NCBI GenBank assembly: GCA_019911805.1
Contig: JAIOJV010000125.1
Span: 1 to 54,562 of the forward strand
DNA length: 54,562 bases
Direction: 5' to 3'
From: Gammaproteobacteria bacterium
GTDB taxonomy: Bacteria; Pseudomonadota; Gammaproteobacteria; Thiohalobacterales; Thiohalobacteraceae
Shown here: one piece after another, positions 19,076-28,948 of the stretch
Layout of the letters: every line of letters begins with the position of its first letter
Position numbering within the stretch: the first letter of the stretch is position 1
Program-made: the position numbers and the translations under genes
The notes under the pieces: generated by a model
Told to the model about the DNA's origin: nothing
What the model saw: the letters and a program-made list of their open reading frames with translations, nothing else
Database searches by the model: none

Positions 19076-19106
19076 CCGGGCGGGGACTTTGTCAGTCCCC
19101 GCCCGG
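19076..19106 (+). terminator. Strong stem-loop after norB
   Basis: A perfect 13-bp GC-rich stem (19076-19088 with 19094-19106) and 5-base loop begins 6 bases after the norB stop. No T-tract follows, so it may stabilise norCB mRNA or attenuate read-through into norQ rather than act as a classical terminator. Confidence 0.6.
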
Positions 19107-19267
19107 CGGTATTCTGCCGCTGCGCTCTTTCAACGCCCGCTCAACAGGAAGGCGCGTAACGGTCTGTTAAAGAGACGCCAAATTATGTAAAACACAAGCA
19201 TAATCAGCATGTTACGCTGCATCGCTCCGCTGCGTGCCGCCCCGCCCGGGGTCAGGATCGGGGCGGC

Positions 19268-19281
19268 CTGATTTATGTCAA
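19268..19281. promoter_or_regulatory. Imperfect FNR/Dnr-type operator before norQ-fnr
   Basis: CTGATTTATGTCAA keeps both half-site cores of TTGAY-N4-RTCAA with one change in the first base. It stands 116 bases before the chosen norQ start and is followed by AAGGCGG, as are the boxes at 13534 and 17168. Confidence 0.6.
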
Positions 19282-19383
19282 GGCGGTCCCGGTGCCGCTC
19301 CTGTCTCATGGTGGCGTCCGCATTCGGCCCGACTATCGGAGATGCGCCCCGAAATGCCCCCGGAGATGCTCCCGGAGATGCCC

Positions 19384-20196
19384 ATGGATGCCCCTGCTCG
19401 ACCCCTGCGCACGTCCAGCGGCGAGTTACCGTTCTATCGGCCGCAGGCCAACGAGATCGGTGTGTTCGAGCACGCCTATCGCAACCGACTGCCCGTTCTG
19501 ATCAAGGGACCGACCGGCTGCGGCAAGACCCGCTTCGTGCGCCACATGGCCGCGCGTCTGGGGCGGCCGCTCTACACCGTGTCCTGCCACGACGATCTGA
19601 GTGCCGCCGATCTGGTCGGCCGCCACCTCATTGGTGACGGTGCCACCTTCTGGAATGACGGGCCGCTGACCCGCGCCGTGCGCGAGGGTGCGATCTGTTA
19701 CCTGGACGAGGTGGTCGAGGCACGCAAGGACACCACGGTAGTGTTGCACCCGCTGACCGACGATCGCCGTATCCTGCCCATCGAGCGCACCGGCGAACTG
19801 CTGGAGGCGCCGCCGGAATTCATGCTGGTGGTCTCGTACAACCCCGGATATCAGAATCTGCTCAAGGGCCTGAAGCCCAGCACCCGGCAGCGCTTCCTGG
19901 CCCTGCGCTTCGAGTTTCCCAAGCCGGAACTGGAGCAGGCCGTGGTGGAGACCGAGACCGGTATCGACACGCTGCTGGCACGGCGCCTGGTCGGGCTCGC
20001 CAACAGTCTGCGTGCCCTCAAGGATCACGATCTGGAAGAGGCGGCCTCGACCCGCCTGGTGGTCTACACCGCCACCCTGATCAAGGCAGGCATGGACCCG
20101 CTGGAGGCCTGCCGTACCGCCCTGGTCGAACCACTGACCGACGATGTGGAGACCACCGCCGCACTGCTGGAGGTGGTCGATGCGCATTTCGGCTGA
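19384..20196 (+). CDS. norQ: AAA+ ATPase NorQ (CbbQ/NirQ/NorQ/GpvN family)
   Basis: 270-aa MoxR-type AAA+ ATPase needed for activation of NO reductase, probably metal-site insertion or remodelling. Walker A is GPTGCGKT, Walker B 'AICYLDEVVEARKD', and sensor 1 'LVVSYNPGYQ', all typical of NorQ. Five in-frame ATGs (19342, 19354, 19366, 19378, 19384) lie in a CCCGGAGATG-like repeat; 19384 is chosen because GGAG is correctly spaced and the length matches relatives. The partner VWA protein NorD, normally next to NorQ, is not encoded anywhere in the window. Confidence 0.9.
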   Translation: MDAPARPLRTSSGELPFYRPQANEIGVFEHAYRNRLPVLIKGPTGCGKTRFVRHMAARLGRPLYTVSCHDDLSAADLVGRHLIGDGATFWNDGPLTRAVREGAICYLDEVVEARKDTTVVLHPLTDDRRILPIERTGELLEAPPEFMLVVSYNPGYQNLLKGLKPSTRQRFLALRFEFPKPELEQAVVETETGIDTLLARRLVGLANSLRALKDHDLEEAASTRLVVYTATLIKAGMDPLEACRTALVEPLTDDVETTAALLEVVDAHFG

Positions 20197-20273
20197 ATAT
20201 ATGCAGGCCGCAAGATGCCCCGCAGGAATCGCCCTGTCCCTGACTCCATGACCGCGTTGCAGGAGGAATGACG

Positions 20274-21050
20274 ATGACCCAAGCCCAGACAGCCGTAGCC
20301 GAATCGTGGTTGCGCGAAGTGACCACCCCGCTCGGTCAGGCCCGCGTGGCCTGCAAGCAATGCAGCCTGCACGGCGTCTGTGCGGTGCTCGAATCGGATC
20401 AGGACGACCGGAGTTTCGTGCAGCGCAGTCGTGTCGGCAGCGGTAAGACGCTGTTCCACGCCGGCGACCGTTTCCAGGGTGTCTACGCCGTCACCTCCGG
20501 CGCCATCAAGACCTACGCGCAACTCGGGCAGAACGCCACGCAGCTGGTCGACTTTCATTTTCCAGGTGATACCGTCGGTCTGGAGGCGGTCGACTGCGGC
20601 GCGTACACCTACACCGCCCAGGCACTCACCGAAACGCTGGTGTGCCGCCTCGACCCGAGCCGGGCGCCCGGGTTCGCCGACCGCCAGCGCGACTTCCAGA
20701 TGGAGGTGATCCGGGCCCTGGGTGAGCAATTGCGTCACGAACAGAGCCTGTCCATCCTGCTGCGCACCCAGGCGGCGGAGCAGCGTATCGCGACCTTCCT
20801 GCTGAGTCTGGCCGGCCCGTCGCTGTGGACGCATACCCGTGGCGTCGATCTGCAGCTGCCGATGTCGCGCAAGGATATTGCCAATTATCTCGGTATCGCC
20901 GTGGAGACGCTGTGCCGGTTGTTCAAGCGCATGCAGGAGGATGGCCTGGTGGAAAGTCAGGGCCGGCGCGTGCGCCTGACCAATATCGACGCCCTCAGTG
21001 ACATTGCGCGCCCGGCCCCGCTGACGGGCAACGCCAGCCGCCCGGTCTGA
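20274..21050 (+). CDS. fnr: FNR/ANR-type Crp-family regulator with [4Fe-4S] cysteines
   Basis: 258-aa Crp/Fnr activator. The N-terminal cysteine cluster C27-x2-C30-x5-C36 plus C124 ('TLVCRL') matches the four ligands of oxygen-sensing FNR, so it is FNR/ANR-like rather than the cysteine-free heme sensor DNR. After the cyclic-nucleotide-like barrel and dimer helix comes the HTH 'SRKDIANYLGIAVETLCR'. The recognition residues are E211 and R215, but the FNR serine between them is C214. The start at 20274 is 7 bases after AGGAGG. It probably acts on the TTGAY-N4-RTCAA boxes in this window. Confidence 0.9.
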   Translation: MTQAQTAVAESWLREVTTPLGQARVACKQCSLHGVCAVLESDQDDRSFVQRSRVGSGKTLFHAGDRFQGVYAVTSGAIKTYAQLGQNATQLVDFHFPGDTVGLEAVDCGAYTYTAQALTETLVCRLDPSRAPGFADRQRDFQMEVIRALGEQLRHEQSLSILLRTQAAEQRIATFLLSLAGPSLWTHTRGVDLQLPMSRKDIANYLGIAVETLCRLFKRMQEDGLVESQGRRVRLTNIDALSDIARPAPLTGNASRPV

Positions 21051-21068
21051 GACGGTACCCGCCATTCG

Positions 21069-21455
21069 ATGAGCTTCTATGGCCTGATCAAGGCGGTGCA
21101 CGTCGGCAGCATGCTGATGAGCATTTCGCTGTTCTTTGTACGCGGCCTGTGGATGATGCGTGCGCCCGCGCGGCTCGCGCAGCGATGGGTGCGGGTGCTG
21201 CCGCACATCATCGATACCGTGTTGCTGGCCAGCGCGCTGACGCTGGTGTTCCTGAGCCGGCAGTATCCCTTCGTCGAGCCCTGGCTGACCGCCAAGGTCG
21301 TCGCCCTGCTGGCCTATATCCTGATCGGCATGTTTGCGCTACGGCGCGGCCCCAACCGGGCGACGCGCATCACCGCCTGGTTCGCGGCACTGCTCGTGTT
21401 CGCCTACATCGTCGGCGTGGCACTGACGCGGAATCCCTGGGTGTTCGCCGTATGA
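21069..21455 (+). CDS. SirB2 family membrane protein
   Basis: 128-aa four-helix membrane protein matching the SirB2 family: 'GLIKAVHVGSMLMSISLFFVRG' at the N-terminus, 'LPHIIDTVLLASALTL', 'WLTAKVVALLAYILIGMFALRR'. Known only as an Enterobacterial 'invasion gene expression up-regulator', its biochemical role is unclear; histidines in helices 1 and 2 could bind heme. Its stop overlaps the start of the next gene (ATGA), so it is probably co-expressed with the NirI/NosR-type protein. Confidence 0.85.
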   Translation: MSFYGLIKAVHVGSMLMSISLFFVRGLWMMRAPARLAQRWVRVLPHIIDTVLLASALTLVFLSRQYPFVEPWLTAKVVALLAYILIGMFALRRGPNRATRITAWFAALLVFAYIVGVALTRNPWVFAV

Positions 21456-23077
21456 GCACCGGACCCGTCACCGTGCCGTTGCGAGTGCTCTGGTGGTGTG
21501 CCTTGCTGCTCGCCATCGTGACGGGTTCCGCCATCGCCGCCGGCACCGGCGACGCCAGCGATAATGCGGTGCCGGACGATGGTGGCGATATCAGCCGCTA
21601 TTATGTGCTGGTACAGGCGTTCTTCCCCGCCGCCGACCACATCGGGCCACTTGCCGGCGAACCGCCGGCCGCGGAGGTGCACGCGGCCGGCCGGGTGGTC
21701 GGCTACGTGTATCTGACCGATCACATCCTGCCCATCCCGGCGTATTCCGGCAAACCCATCAGCACCCTGGTCGCGCTGGACCTCGAGGGCCACATCGCCG
21801 GTGTGCGCATCGTGCATCACGAGGAACCCATTCTGCTGGCCGGCGTCTCCGAGCAGCAGTTGCACGCCTATGTCGCACAGTATCAGGGTATCGACGTGCG
21901 CGACCGCATCAAGGTCGGCGGCCGACCGGCCGAGGGGATGGCGATCGTGGACGCGATCAGCGGCGCGACCATCACGGCCATGGTCATCAACCAGACCATC
22001 GCCAAGACAGCGCAGCGCGTCGCGGAGGCACGCGGGCTGCTCGACGGTCTTGACGCGTCGCCGGTCGCGGCGCTGTCCGACGACAGCCGCCCCATCTGGC
22101 GACTGGTCTGGCATGAGCGTCAATTCCGTATCGGCGTACTGGTCACCGCGCTGGCGGCGCTGACGCTGATCCTGTTGTTTCAGGACTGGCTGGCGGCCCG
22201 TCCGCGGCTGCTGCTGTACGTGCGCGATGGCTTTCTGGTGTTTACGGTCGTGTTCATCGGCTGGTATGCCATGGCGCAGCTGTCGGTGATCAACGTGCTG
22301 ACCTTCGTGCACGCCATCGGCCGCGATTTCCGCTGGGAAACCTTCCTCATCGATCCACTGATGTTCATCCTGTGGAGTTTCGTGGCGATGACGTTGCTGC
22401 TGTGGGGCCGCGGGGTCTACTGCGGTTGGCTGTGCCCGTTCGGCGCGGTGCAGGAGCTGACCAATCAGCTGGCACGACGCCTGGGGGTACGGCAGTGGGA
22501 GTTTCCCGAGGTGGTGCACGAACGGCTGTGGGCACTGAAATACATCGTGCTGCTGATCCTGTTCGGCATGTCGCTGCAGTCCCTGCAGCTGGCCGAGCAG
22601 TATGCCGAAGTGGAGCCCTTCAAGACGGCGGTGACCCTGCGTTTTCAGCGCGAATGGGGTTATGTGATCTATGCTGCCGCGCTGCTGGTAATCTCGATCG
22701 TGAACCGCAAGTTCTACTGCAAGTATGTCTGCCCGCTCGGTGCGGCGCTGGCGATACCGGCGCGCCACCGCCTGTTCGACTGGTTGCGGCGGCGCAAGGA
22801 TTGCGGCAAGCCGTGTCAGATCTGTGCCAACGAGTGCGAGGTGCGCGCCATCTCGCCGACCGGCGAGATCAACGTCAACGAATGCCACTACTGTCTCGAC
22901 TGCCAGGTGACGTTCTGGAATGAGGGCAAGTGTCCGCCGTTGGTGCAGCGTGGCAAACGGCACGCGCGCGGCGCGCGGGCGCGTGAACTCGCCCAGGAGA
23001 TGGTGCTGAGCTTCCGCGCGCCGGAGTCGTCGGACACCGAGTCCGGACCGGACAGCGATGACCGCGCGTCACGCTGA
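21452..23077 (+). CDS. nirI: NirI/NosR-type FMN-binding polyferredoxin membrane protein
   Basis: 541-aa protein of the NosR/NirI family. A signal-like N-terminus is followed by a periplasmic FMN-binding domain with 'DAISGATIT' (S170-T175; T175 the likely flavin-linked residue). Several membrane helices follow, with CGWLCP and CKYVCP motifs, then cytoplasmic iron-sulfur clusters in 'CGKPCQICANEC' and 'CHYCLDCQ'. NosR acts in N2O reductase maturation and NirI in nirS expression; adjacency to nirS favours NirI. It is shorter than most NosR/NirI (about 680-720 aa), mainly in the periplasmic part. Start overlaps sirB2 by 4 bases. Confidence 0.85.
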   Translation: MSTGPVTVPLRVLWWCALLLAIVTGSAIAAGTGDASDNAVPDDGGDISRYYVLVQAFFPAADHIGPLAGEPPAAEVHAAGRVVGYVYLTDHILPIPAYSGKPISTLVALDLEGHIAGVRIVHHEEPILLAGVSEQQLHAYVAQYQGIDVRDRIKVGGRPAEGMAIVDAISGATITAMVINQTIAKTAQRVAEARGLLDGLDASPVAALSDDSRPIWRLVWHERQFRIGVLVTALAALTLILLFQDWLAARPRLLLYVRDGFLVFTVVFIGWYAMAQLSVINVLTFVHAIGRDFRWETFLIDPLMFILWSFVAMTLLLWGRGVYCGWLCPFGAVQELTNQLARRLGVRQWEFPEVVHERLWALKYIVLLILFGMSLQSLQLAEQYAEVEPFKTAVTLRFQREWGYVIYAAALLVISIVNRKFYCKYVCPLGAALAIPARHRLFDWLRRRKDCGKPCQICANECEVRAISPTGEINVNECHYCLDCQVTFWNEGKCPPLVQRGKRHARGARARELAQEMVLSFRAPESSDTESGPDSDDRASR

Positions 23078-23197
23078 GCCGGCCACCCTCTTTTTGAACC
23101 CGGTGCCTGTCACAGTATCGACATGCCTGTCCCACAGACCGGTGCAGCACGCCTGAACCGGTAAGCAACAGCAGTCAGTCGCAATAAGGTTGACTTT

Positions 23198-23216
23198 TAC
23201 TACCCCAATGTTTCTA
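23198..23216 (+). promoter_or_regulatory. 19-base motif shared with the sNOR promoter
   Basis: TACTACCCCAATGTTTCTA ends 3 bases before the nirS FNR-type box. It is nearly the same as 9096-9113 in the sNOR-like promoter, but there it follows the box. Possibly a second operator; unrecognised. Confidence 0.4.
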
Positions 23217-23219
23217 CCG

Positions 23220-23233
23220 TTGACCTGCGTCAA
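23220..23233. promoter_or_regulatory. FNR/Dnr-type operator before nirS
   Basis: TTGACCTGCGTCAA is a perfect TTGAC-N4-GTCAA palindrome 74 bases before the nirS ATG. A TAAAAC at 23256-23261 is a plausible -10 for a class II FNR promoter with the box near -41. Confidence 0.88.
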
Positions 23234-23295
23234 GGAAAGGGCCGGGGGGAGCGCCTAAAACACACTCAAACACCAGCTTCCCACCAGACCGCTAA

Positions 23296-25047
<1,752 letters not shown>

Positions 25048-25094
25048 TGGCGGGTCGGCCCCCGGCGTGGGTGTACCCACGCCGGGGATCGACA

Positions 25095-25177
25095 GATACA
25101 AGAGGCAAGAGGCAAGAGGCAAGATACAAGGGGTGATCGGTTTTTGACTTGTATCTTGTACCTTGTCTCTTGTATCT
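25095..25177. repeat. Inverted repeat between nirS and nirE, built of short CAAGA units
   Basis: Left arm 25095-25130 consists of GATACAAGA and GGCAAGA units; the right arm 25148-25177 is their inverse, with an 18-base loop. The RNA would form a long imperfect hairpin in the nirS-nirE gap. The GGCAAGA unit recurs as a 15-copy array at 33126. Confidence 0.8.
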
Positions 25178-25194
25178 CCCAACAAGGGGGAACC

Positions 25195-25983
25195 ATGTCT
25201 GAAGCCTGTGTTTATCTGGTCGGTGCCGGTCCCGGCGATCCCGATCTCCTGACTCTCAAGGCCCATCGTCTCCTGCAGGAGGCCGATGTAGTGGTCTACG
25301 ACCGCCTGGTCTCGCGGGAAATCCTCGCGCTCATTCCCACCGGCACCAGCCGCATCTTCGTCGGCAAGGCGTCCGGTAATCATCACATGCCGCAGGAGGA
25401 CATCAACGAACTCCTGGCGAACCTGGGCTGTCGTGCCCGCACGGTCGTGCGCCTCAAGGGCGGCGATCCACTCATCTTCGGCCGCGGCAGCGAAGAGGCA
25501 CTGCATCTGGCGCGCGCGGGCGTGCGCTTCGAGATCGTGCCCGGTATTACTGCTGCCTCGGCCTGCACCACCTATGCGGGCATCCCGCTGACGCACCGCG
25601 GCCTGGCCGGCAGTGTGCGCTTCATTACCGGCCACTGCCGCGCGGATCAGCCGCTGGAGCTGGATTGGCACAGTCTCGCCGATCCCAACACCACGCTGGT
25701 CATCTACATGGGCCTGGCAAATCTGGCCGAAGCCCAGGACAATCTCATCATGGCCGGGCTGGCGGCAGACACGCCGGCCGCGCTGATCGAGAACGGCAGC
25801 ACACCGCGGCAACGGCGCCTGCTTACCCGTCTCGATGGCCTGGCGGCGACCGCAGCCGCCGAGCGGGTGGTCTCGCCGGCACTGGTGATCATCGGCAACG
25901 TGGTGAGTCTGGCCGGCGAGCTGGATTGGTTCGGTGAGGCGCTGGTGAATGATGACTATGCGGACTGTGGTGCGCACGGCTGA
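25195..25983 (+). CDS. nirE: Uroporphyrinogen-III C-methyltransferase NirE
   Basis: 262-aa SAM-dependent methyltransferase making precorrin-2, the first committed step toward heme d1. Motifs: 'VYLVGAGPGDPDLLTLKA' at the N-terminus, 'VVYDRLVS', 'VVRLKGGDPLIFGRG', 'PGITAASAC' and 'YMGL'. A single-domain SUMT lacking the CysG dehydrogenase/ferrochelatase part, as expected for NirE/CobA. ATG 25195 has AAGGGGG upstream. Location between nirS and nirC argues for NirE rather than a cobalamin CobA. Confidence 0.94.
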   Translation: MSEACVYLVGAGPGDPDLLTLKAHRLLQEADVVVYDRLVSREILALIPTGTSRIFVGKASGNHHMPQEDINELLANLGCRARTVVRLKGGDPLIFGRGSEEALHLARAGVRFEIVPGITAASACTTYAGIPLTHRGLAGSVRFITGHCRADQPLELDWHSLADPNTTLVIYMGLANLAEAQDNLIMAGLAADTPAALIENGSTPRQRRLLTRLDGLAATAAAERVVSPALVIIGNVVSLAGELDWFGEALVNDDYADCGAHG

Positions 25984-26040
25984 CGCGGGTGCGGAGAATC
26001 TCAAGGCCGTAGTCGGTGCAGGGTGCACCGATGTAGAGTG

Positions 26041-26130
26041 CGTCGGCGTAGGGTGCGTCGGCGCAGCGACGCACCATGACTGCAGCGCACCGGTGCGTCA
26101 GACTTCGTCTCGACGCACCCTACGCCGATG
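26041..26130. repeat. REP-like inverted repeat between nirE and nirC
   Basis: CGTCGGCGTAGGGTGCGTCG (26041-26060) and its inverse at 26111-26130 match at 19 of 20 positions. Further partial copies of GTAGGGTGCGTCGGCG extend from 26014 to 26154, up to the nirC start. The unit resembles dispersed proteobacterial intergenic palindromes. Confidence 0.8.
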
Positions 26131-26155
26131 CACCCTACGTCGGCGTATCCTACGC

Positions 26156-26455
26156 ATGGCGTTGGCGGCGGTCGTCGTTTCGATCTGTAGCGCCGCGGCG
26201 GCGATCGAGCCGGCGCGCCAGGCCGAGTTGCGGAATCTGCTCGAGCAGGACTGCGGTTCCTGTCACGGCATGACCATGAAGGGCGGCCTGGGCCCGGCGC
26301 TGCTGCCGGCCAATCTCAACGGCAAGCCCGACGGCCTGCTGATTGCCGCCATTCTCGAAGGCCGCCCCGGTACCGCCATGCCCCCCTGGCGCAGCCTGCT
26401 GACCAAGGCCGAAGCGGAATGGCTGGTCGAACAGCTTCGAGAAGGTCCAGAGTGA
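26156..26455 (+). CDS. nirC: Periplasmic cytochrome c NirC
   Basis: 99-aa cytochrome c with a short signal peptide (MALAAVVVSICSAAAA) and one heme site C33-G-S-C36-H37; the Met in 'GTAMPPW' is the likely sixth ligand. NirC donates electrons to NirS or acts in heme d1 maturation. No good ribosome site precedes ATG 26156, because the upstream bases belong to the REP-like repeat. The open frame runs back to 25949, so translation may begin within the repeat and give a longer arginine-rich n-region. nirF follows. Confidence 0.85.
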   Translation: MALAAVVVSICSAAAAIEPARQAELRNLLEQDCGSCHGMTMKGGLGPALLPANLNGKPDGLLIAAILEGRPGTAMPPWRSLLTKAEAEWLVEQLREGPE

Positions 26456-26461
26456 ATTCGT

Positions 26462-26631
26462 CAACCACAAAGGACACGCAGGGCACCAAGAAAAACATCC
26501 GGAAATGCCTTGATAAGATGGCACAGCGTTGACTGGCAGAAGGCCAGTTGACTGTTCGAGTGAGCGAGCCTATGTCTGCATACCCCCATAAGAATATGTT
26601 CACTTTGTGTCCTTCGTGTCCTTTGTGGTTG
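26462..26631. repeat. Inverted repeat between nirC and nirF, right arm inside nirF
   Basis: Bases 26462-26477 are perfectly inverted at 26616-26631, and the similarity extends about 14 bases further inward with mismatches. The unit is of the AACCACAAAGGACACGAAGG type. The right arm lies within the first codons of nirF. Confidence 0.85.
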
Positions 26632-27762
26632 ATCCTGCTCACCGCACTGCTGATCGGCTGCGCCGCGGCGCCGCTGCGGGGGACAGGTGATCTCGGGGTG
26701 GTCATCGAGCGCGCCACGGGCAGTGTGCTGATCGTCGACACCACGCATACTGCGACGCTGGCGCGGGTGGAGGGGCTGGGCGATCTGTCGCATGCCTCGG
26801 TGGTGTACTCGCGCGATGCGCGCTACGCTTACGTGTTCGGCCGTGACGGTGGCCTGACCAAGGTCGATCTGCTCACCGCGCGTATCACGAAACGCATCAT
26901 CCAGGCCGGCAACAGCATCGGTGGCGCCATCTCCCAGGACGGCCGGCTGATCGCCGTATCCAACTACGAGCCGGGTGGCGTCAAGGTGTTCGACGCCGAC
27001 ACCCTGGAGCAGGTCGCCGACATCCCCACCGGCGTGAAGGTCGTGGGCCTCGCCGATGCGCCGGGGCAGCAGTTCGTGTTCAGCCTGTTCGAGAGCGGCG
27101 AGATCTGGGTCGCCGACCTCAGCGAGCCGACCCGCCCGCAGCTGACCCGGTTCTCCGACATCGGTCGCGAGCCCTACGACGGCCTGGTACTCGGCCACGG
27201 CCGCTACTATCTGGCCGGCCTGTTCGGCGAGGACGGCCTGGCACAACTCGACCTCTGGCATCCCGAAGCCGGCGTACAGCGCGTCCTGCCGGACTACGGA
27301 CGCGGCCAGGAGCGCTTGCCGGTCTTCAAGATGCCGCACCTGCAGGGCTGGGCGCTGGCCGGGGACTATCTCTTCGTCCCGGCCGTCGGTCTGCACGCCG
27401 TGCTGGTCATCGAACGCGCCACCTGGAAGGAGGTCGCCCGTATCCCGGTGCACGGCCAGCCGGTGTTCGTGATCGGTCGCCCCGACGCCCGCCAGGTGTG
27501 GGTGAACTTCGCCCACCCGCGCAACGATACCGTGCAGGTCATCGACGTCGACACGCTGCAGGTCGTGCGCAGCCTCACGCCCGGCAAGGCGGTGCTGCAT
27601 CTCGAATTCACCCCGCGCGGTGAGGCCGTCTGGGTCTCCGTCCGCGACGAGGATCGCATCGACATCTTCGACACCCGGACCTTCGCACGTATCGGTTCGC
27701 TGCCCGCCCGCAAGCCCAGCGGCATCTTCTTCACCCACCGCGCGCACGAGATCGGATTGTGA
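26572..27762 (+). CDS. nirF: Heme d1 biosynthesis lipoprotein NirF
   Basis: 396-aa periplasmic d1-propeller protein needed for a late step of heme d1 synthesis. It has a lipoprotein leader with lipobox LLIGC (Cys near residue 30), then propeller blades such as 'ASVVYSRDARYAYVFGRDGG' and 'LEFTPRGEAVWVSVRDED', with no CxxCH heme c motif, as in NirF. ATG 26572 is preferred because it supplies a Lys in the n-region and GAGCGAG precedes it; 26596 is an alternative. Part of the hydrophobic leader (TLCPSCPLWL) is encoded by an intergenic repeat arm. Confidence 0.92.
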   Translation: MSAYPHKNMFTLCPSCPLWLILLTALLIGCAAAPLRGTGDLGVVIERATGSVLIVDTTHTATLARVEGLGDLSHASVVYSRDARYAYVFGRDGGLTKVDLLTARITKRIIQAGNSIGGAISQDGRLIAVSNYEPGGVKVFDADTLEQVADIPTGVKVVGLADAPGQQFVFSLFESGEIWVADLSEPTRPQLTRFSDIGREPYDGLVLGHGRYYLAGLFGEDGLAQLDLWHPEAGVQRVLPDYGRGQERLPVFKMPHLQGWALAGDYLFVPAVGLHAVLVIERATWKEVARIPVHGQPVFVIGRPDARQVWVNFAHPRNDTVQVIDVDTLQVVRSLTPGKAVLHLEFTPRGEAVWVSVRDEDRIDIFDTRTFARIGSLPARKPSGIFFTHRAHEIGL

Positions 27763-27777
27763 CGAGAGCCTGTGAAA

Positions 27778-27913
27778 TTTGAACCACGAAGGACACAAAG
27801 GTGGGCCAAGGGCCGTACGGCCTCAGGTTATGCCCGTAGTGTGCAGCCACGGTATTGGTTTCATGTTTGCAGAAGTCTTTGCTTTGTGTCCTTCGTGTCC
27901 TTTGTGGTTGAAA
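27778..27913. repeat. Inverted repeat between nirF and nirD
   Basis: Left arm 27778-27800 and right arm 27882-27913 are inverse copies of the AACCACGAAGGACACAAAGG-type unit, about 80 bases apart. They fill nearly all of the nirF-nirD gap. Confidence 0.82.
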
Positions 27914-27935
27914 TTGCCGACGCATGAGATGTGAA

Positions 27936-28403
27936 ATGGACCGCCGTGCCGAATTGACCGACCTGGAGCGCCGCCTGCTGGATCGTTACCAGCAGACGCT
28001 GCCGCTGTCGCCGACGCCCTATGCGGACATGGCGGCGGCGCTGGACAGTACCGAGGAGGCCGTGCTGGTGGCGCTGGGGCGCTTGCAGCAACTCGGCGTC
28101 ATCAGCCGGGTCGGGCCGGTGTTTCGCACCCATGCGGTGGGAGTGTCGACGCTGGCGGCCATGGCCGTTCCGGAAGAGCGGCTGGAGGCGGTCGCGGACA
28201 TCGTCACCAGCTTCGCGGCGGTCAACCACAACTACGAACGGGAACACGACTTCAACCTGTGGTTCGTGGCCACCGCCGCCACTGACGCCGAGCTGTCTGC
28301 CGTCCTGGCAAACATCGAAGAATTGACTGATATCAAGGTTATGCCATTACCGATGCTGGAGGATTACCACATCGACCTGGGATTTGACCTGAAATGGACA
28401 TGA
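27936..28403 (+). CDS. nirD: Siroheme decarboxylase subunit NirD (AsnC/Lrp-like)
   Basis: 155-aa AsnC/Lrp-fold protein with an N-terminal winged HTH ('LEAVADIV' follows the wing) and C-terminal RAM-like domain. With NirL, G and H it decarboxylates siroheme to 12,18-didecarboxysiroheme, the second step of heme d1 synthesis. 'NHNYEREHDFNLWFVATA' is the family signature holding the substrate-binding His. In-frame ATGs at 27924 and 27936 both lack a strong ribosome site; 27936 best matches the typical MD start. It overlaps nirL by 10 bases. Confidence 0.92.
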   Translation: MDRRAELTDLERRLLDRYQQTLPLSPTPYADMAAALDSTEEAVLVALGRLQQLGVISRVGPVFRTHAVGVSTLAAMAVPEERLEAVADIVTSFAAVNHNYEREHDFNLWFVATAATDAELSAVLANIEELTDIKVMPLPMLEDYHIDLGFDLKWT

Positions 28404-28948
28404 ACAGCCCCCAACAGCGTTTCGGCCGTACCGATGTGCGCGTCGCCCTGAGCGCGGCCGACCTCGCCCTGATCGGAGCCATCCAGGGCGGCCTGCCGCT
28501 GGTGTCGCGGCCCTTTGCGCAACTGGCCACGCAGACGGGTGAAACCGAACAGGCGGTGATCGAGCGCCTGCAATCGTTGCAAGACCGCGGTGTCATCAAG
28601 CGCATGGGTGCGGTGGTGCGCCACCGCGAGCTCGGCTATCGCGCCAACGGCATGGTCGTCTGGGACGTGCCGGATGAGCAGGTCGACGAACTCGGCCGTT
28701 GCCTCAGCCGCTTCGAATTCATCACCCTGTGCTACCGTCGCCCGCGCCAGGGCGTGGACTGGCCCTACAACCTGTTTTGCATGATTCACGGCCGTGACCG
28801 CGAGGAAGTCCGGGGCAAGGTACGCCAGCTGGTACAGTGCTGCCAGCTGGAGGCCATCCCGCACGCCATTCTGTTCAGCGGTCGCCGCTTCAAGCAGCGC
28901 GGGGCACACTACCGAAACGCCGCACGCCGCGAGGCGGTGTCGTCATGA
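28394..28948 (+). CDS. nirL: Siroheme decarboxylase subunit NirL
   Basis: 184-aa AsnC/Lrp-like protein, partner of NirD/G/H. 'VIKRMGAVVRHRELGYRANG' follows the HTH and 'CYRRPRQGVDWPYNLFCMIHG' (Tyr/Arg/His cluster) is diagnostic of the NirL/NirH branch. A basic C-terminal tail ends the protein. Translationally coupled both ways: it starts inside the end of nirD and its stop overlaps the nirG start by ATGA. Confidence 0.92.
   Translation: MDMNSPQQRFGRTDVRVALSAADLALIGAIQGGLPLVSRPFAQLATQTGETEQAVIERLQSLQDRGVIKRMGAVVRHRELGYRANGMVVWDVPDEQVDELGRCLSRFEFITLCYRRPRQGVDWPYNLFCMIHGRDREEVRGKVRQLVQCCQLEAIPHAILFSGRRFKQRGAHYRNAARREAVSS

Noticed and set aside
26041-26160. Direct/inverted GTAGGGTGCG repeats as a riboswitch or tRNA-like structure
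   Set aside because: The symmetry is that of dispersed intergenic palindromes; no conserved riboswitch features are seen.
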